From Anaerolineales bacterium UBA3499 (GTDB lineage Bacteria; Chloroflexota; Anaerolineae; Anaerolineales; UBA11657): DNA of 6,355 nt. The notes under the pieces are model-generated. The model ran no database searches. It was not told where the DNA came from and saw nothing but the letters and a program-made list of their open reading frames with translations. The stretch covers positions 1 to 6,355 of the forward strand of contig DFQC01000017.1 in the NCBI GenBank assembly GCA_002377585.1, written 5' to 3'. Below are positions 5,646 through 6,355 of this stretch, piece by piece (position 1 is the first letter of the stretch; every line of letters starts with the position of its first letter). Position numbers and translations under genes: made by a program.

Positions 5646-6355
5646 TTGGCTCGTAAACATTCTTCACCTAAACGAAACTGGCGCAAGGTAGATCTCCACA
5701 TACACACACCAGCCTCAAGTGATTATCATGTTAAAGATATTACCTATATTGACATATTGCGTCAGGCTGAGCAAAAAAATCTAGACATAATTGCATTTAC
5801 TGATCACAATACTGTTGCTGGTTATAGAACAATGCTAAGTGAAATAGAAGACTTAGAACTCCTCGAACGACTTGATAGGATGGACGAAAAGGAGAAAGAT
5901 TTACTAGCAGAATACCGCAGATTACTTGAGCAAATCCTAGTATTACCTGGCTTTGAATTTACAGCTACTTTTGGCTTTCATATTCTGGGTATATTTTCCC
6001 CAGACACACCAATTCGCTCTATCGACCATGTTCTTCTCAATCTAAATATACCAGCAAACGACTTAGACAATGGTTCTTCCACAGTTGGTGCAAGCACTGA
6101 CGTACTAACTGCATACAAAGCAATTACCGATGCCGGTGGGATAACAATAGCAGCTCACGCGAATTCCACTCATGGAATTGCAATGAGGGGCTTCAGATTT
6201 GGCGGTCAAACTAAAGTAGCATACACACAAGACGAAAATCTATACGCTTTAGAAGTAACCGACCTAAGCTCAACAAGCCGACGATCTACATCGAGGTTCT
6301 TTAATGGTTCTAAACCCGAATACCCACGCCGTATGCACTGTATCCAAGGATCAGA
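5646..6355 (+). CDS. PHP-domain metal-dependent phosphoesterase, 5' part (runs off the window)
   Basis: An open frame of 236 complete codons with no stop reaches the window edge. Its first section is a PHP (polymerase and histidinol phosphatase) domain, a TIM-like barrel that binds metals and hydrolyses phosphoesters. Metal motifs are DLHIHTPAS (16-24; H18, H20), FTDHNTV (51-57; D53, H54), GFEFTA (102-107; E104) and AAHANSTHG (169-177; H171, H176). The final codons, CIQGS followed by GA, fit the start of the closing GSDxH motif. A charged helical insert (about 62-97) separates motifs two and three. The start is taken as TTG at 5646: an in-frame TAA at 5634-5636 blocks anything earlier, no ATG comes before residue 63, and the PHP motif needs residues from about 12 onward. 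It begins one base after lon, with no visible ribosome binding site, so coupled translation is likely. Some PHP proteins of this style continue into an AAA/SMC-like ATPase; that part, if present, is outside the window. Substrate is unknown. Confidence 0.85.
   Translation, partial: MARKHSSPKRNWRKVDLHIHTPASSDYHVKDITYIDILRQAEQKNLDIIAFTDHNTVAGYRTMLSEIEDLELLERLDRMDEKEKDLLAEYRRLLEQILVLPGFEFTATFGFHILGIFSPDTPIRSIDHVLLNLNIPANDLDNGSSTVGASTDVLTAYKAITDAGGITIAAHANSTHGIAMRGFRFGGQTKVAYTQDENLYALEVTDLSSTSRRSTSRFFNGSKPEYPRRMHCIQGS

Overview
The window carries five protein genes of housekeeping character. Four are complete and one runs off the right edge. Coding density is high and base composition is AT-rich, with frequent ATA, CTA and AGA codons. 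No RNA gene, mobile element, CRISPR array or attachment site was seen. The best lineage guess is a bacterium of the Chloroflexota, possibly a marine Dehalococcoidia/SAR202-type lineage. The grounds are the Lon protein (the stretch leading into its Walker A motif, around residues 387-405, reads like Chloroflexota Lon as I remember it) and the mix of neighbours. This is inference from memory and was not tested by any search.

Left part (1-1557): a class IV, PLP-dependent aminotransferase (4-885, +) converges on a small [2Fe-2S] ferredoxin (945-1301, -). A 13-bp-stem hairpin at 899-932 lies between the two stop codons and probably ends both transcripts. The ferredoxin and the next gene are divergent. 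They share a 256-base spacer (1302-1557) holding a likely promoter for each and several short palindromes.

Middle part (1558-3133): a CDP-alcohol phosphatidyltransferase (1558-2181) is followed 31 bases later by prolipoprotein diacylglyceryl transferase, lgt (2213-3025). They are probably co-transcribed and functionally linked: the first makes a phospholipid head-group, and the second uses phosphatidylglycerol to lipidate prolipoproteins. The first enzyme carries features of the inositol-phosphate branch of its family, so it may not be a plain phosphatidylglycerophosphate synthase.

Right part (3134-6355): a complete Lon protease (836 aa) has its own likely promoter at about 3040-3080. One base after its stop codon a PHP-domain phosphoesterase gene begins, apparently at a TTG codon (5646), and continues past the window end. 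Its metal-binding motifs are intact as far as they can be seen. The tight Lon-PHP junction suggests one transcript. The PHP gene is the least understood part of the window. Nothing here amounts to a demonstrated new system; the most promising lead is what the PHP protein carries downstream of base 6355.
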